The notes under the pieces are model-generated. The model ran no database searches and was not told the origin of the DNA. It was given only the letters and a program-made list of their open reading frames with translations. A program made the position numbers and the translations under genes. From contig DWWO01000015.1 of the NCBI GenBank assembly GCA_019119675.1, positions 1 through 42,655 on the forward strand: DNA of 42,655 nucleotides. The letters run 5' to 3'. Source of the stretch: Candidatus Mediterraneibacter faecipullorum (lineage in GTDB: Bacteria > Bacillota > Clostridia > Lachnospirales > Lachnospiraceae). This document shows, piece after piece, positions 42,211 to 42,655 of this stretch (its first letter is position 1; each line of letters starts with the position of its first letter).

Positions 42211-42655
42211 TTAACGTTTTACAGTTAAGACCATACTCATATTTCTGCCTTCCAGCTTCGCAGGCTTTTCTACAACCGCGACATCTGCAAGCAGTTCTGC
42301 AAAATCATCGAGAATATGTCTGCTCTGCTGTACGTGAGCCATCTCCCTTCCGCGGAAACGAAGTGTGATTTTGACTTTATTTCCTTTGGAAATAAATTTT
42401 CTGGCATTGTTTACCTTTGTATTCAGATCGTTTGTATCAATATTCGGTGACAGACGCACTTCCTTGATCTCAACAGTCTTCTGCTTTTTCTTTGCTTCTT
42501 TTTCTTTTCTGGACTGTTCATATCTGAATTTGCCGTAGTCAATGATCTTGCACACAGGCGGTTTTGCCGCAGGCGCAATCTTTACAAGATCAAGTTCTGC
42601 CTCCTGGGCAATCTTCAGCGCCTCCCGGGCGGACATGATGCCTAACTGTTCCCCA
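42211..42655 (-). CDS. infC: Translation initiation factor IF-3, 5' end beyond window
   Basis: Binds the 30S subunit and ensures initiator tRNA and start codon selection. The frame is open to the right edge, adding GEQLGI before [20 protein letters not shown]; these residues belong to the N-terminal domain of IF-3. About 147 residues are present, including the linker with [20 protein letters not shown] and the C-terminal RNA-binding domain ([14 protein letters not shown]). Only about 20-25 N-terminal residues, the start codon and any leader regulation are missing. Confidence 0.97.
   Translation of the reverse strand, partial: GEQLGIMSAREALKIAQEAELDLVKIAPAAKPPVCKIIDYGKFRYEQSRKEKEAKKKQKTVEIKEVRLSPNIDTNDLNTKVNNARKFISKGNKVKITLRFRGREMAHVQQSRHILDDFAELLADVAVVEKPAKLEGRNMSMVLTVKR

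Overview
The window looks like a chromosomal segment of a Lachnospiraceae-type Firmicute (Clostridium cluster XIVa). Support for this: strong AGGAGG-type ribosome binding sites, a short Firmicute-type SigA/RpoD in a dnaG-rpoD-trmK-nif3 run, a tryptophan T-box leader, the infC-rpmI-rplT order, a putative Re-citrate synthase beside an NADP isocitrate dehydrogenase, and DUF2804 and TGS-domain nucleoside kinase genes that I associate with gut Clostridia. Almost everything is on the minus strand. The only plus-strand genes are aroC and one small XRE regulator. I see no transposase, phage or CRISPR.

Layout by position. 1-3040: a 2-oxoglutarate-forming operon (putative Re-citrate synthase, GntR/FCD regulator, NADP isocitrate dehydrogenase cut by the window edge), with a sigma-A promoter overlapped by a TTGTATACAA palindrome. 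3071-10020: an amino-acid operon leuB-ilvD-ilvB-serC-serA, with a clear promoter and terminator. 10071-14592: yajC, tgt and a membrane-anchored L,D-transpeptidase, divergent from aroC. 14612-23730: housekeeping genes (TGS-nucleoside kinase, NIF3 family, trmK, rpoD, dnaG, dNTP triphosphohydrolase, two-domain PPK2 enzyme). 23800-25564: two XRE regulators, a lipoprotein and tRNA-Leu(AAG). 25659-27689: a structured repeat cluster and trpB2 under a UGG-specifier T-box.

The region 27700-40310 is the unusual part. One minus-strand run encodes a triple zinc-ribbon protein, three different bacterial dynamin-like GTPases, an M48 metallopeptidase between two of them, a zinc-ribbon_15 protein and two lipoproteins rich in DnaJ-type CxxCxGxG motifs. 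One of these lipoproteins appears frameshifted. Immediately upstream is a two-gene unit: a helical protein of unknown function and a transmembrane Ser/Thr kinase-like protein with an extracytoplasmic Big_2-like domain. The upstream regions of the two units share two identical short sequence blocks (15 and 10 bp), which suggests common control. My reading is a membrane-remodelling or membrane-stress module: kinase sensor outside, GTPases and protease at the inner face, Cys-rich lipoproteins on the outer face. Family assignments are strong; the joint function is inference.

The window ends with DUF2804 and the rplT-rpmI-infC operon (infC cut by the edge). A second notable pattern is non-coding. 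After both rpoD and trpB2 there is a long near-perfect hairpin with apical TGCTTGCA, followed by two or more tandem copies of a structured GC-rich repeat containing a GGC-GNRA-GCC mini-hairpin. These may be divergent members of one dispersed repeat family.
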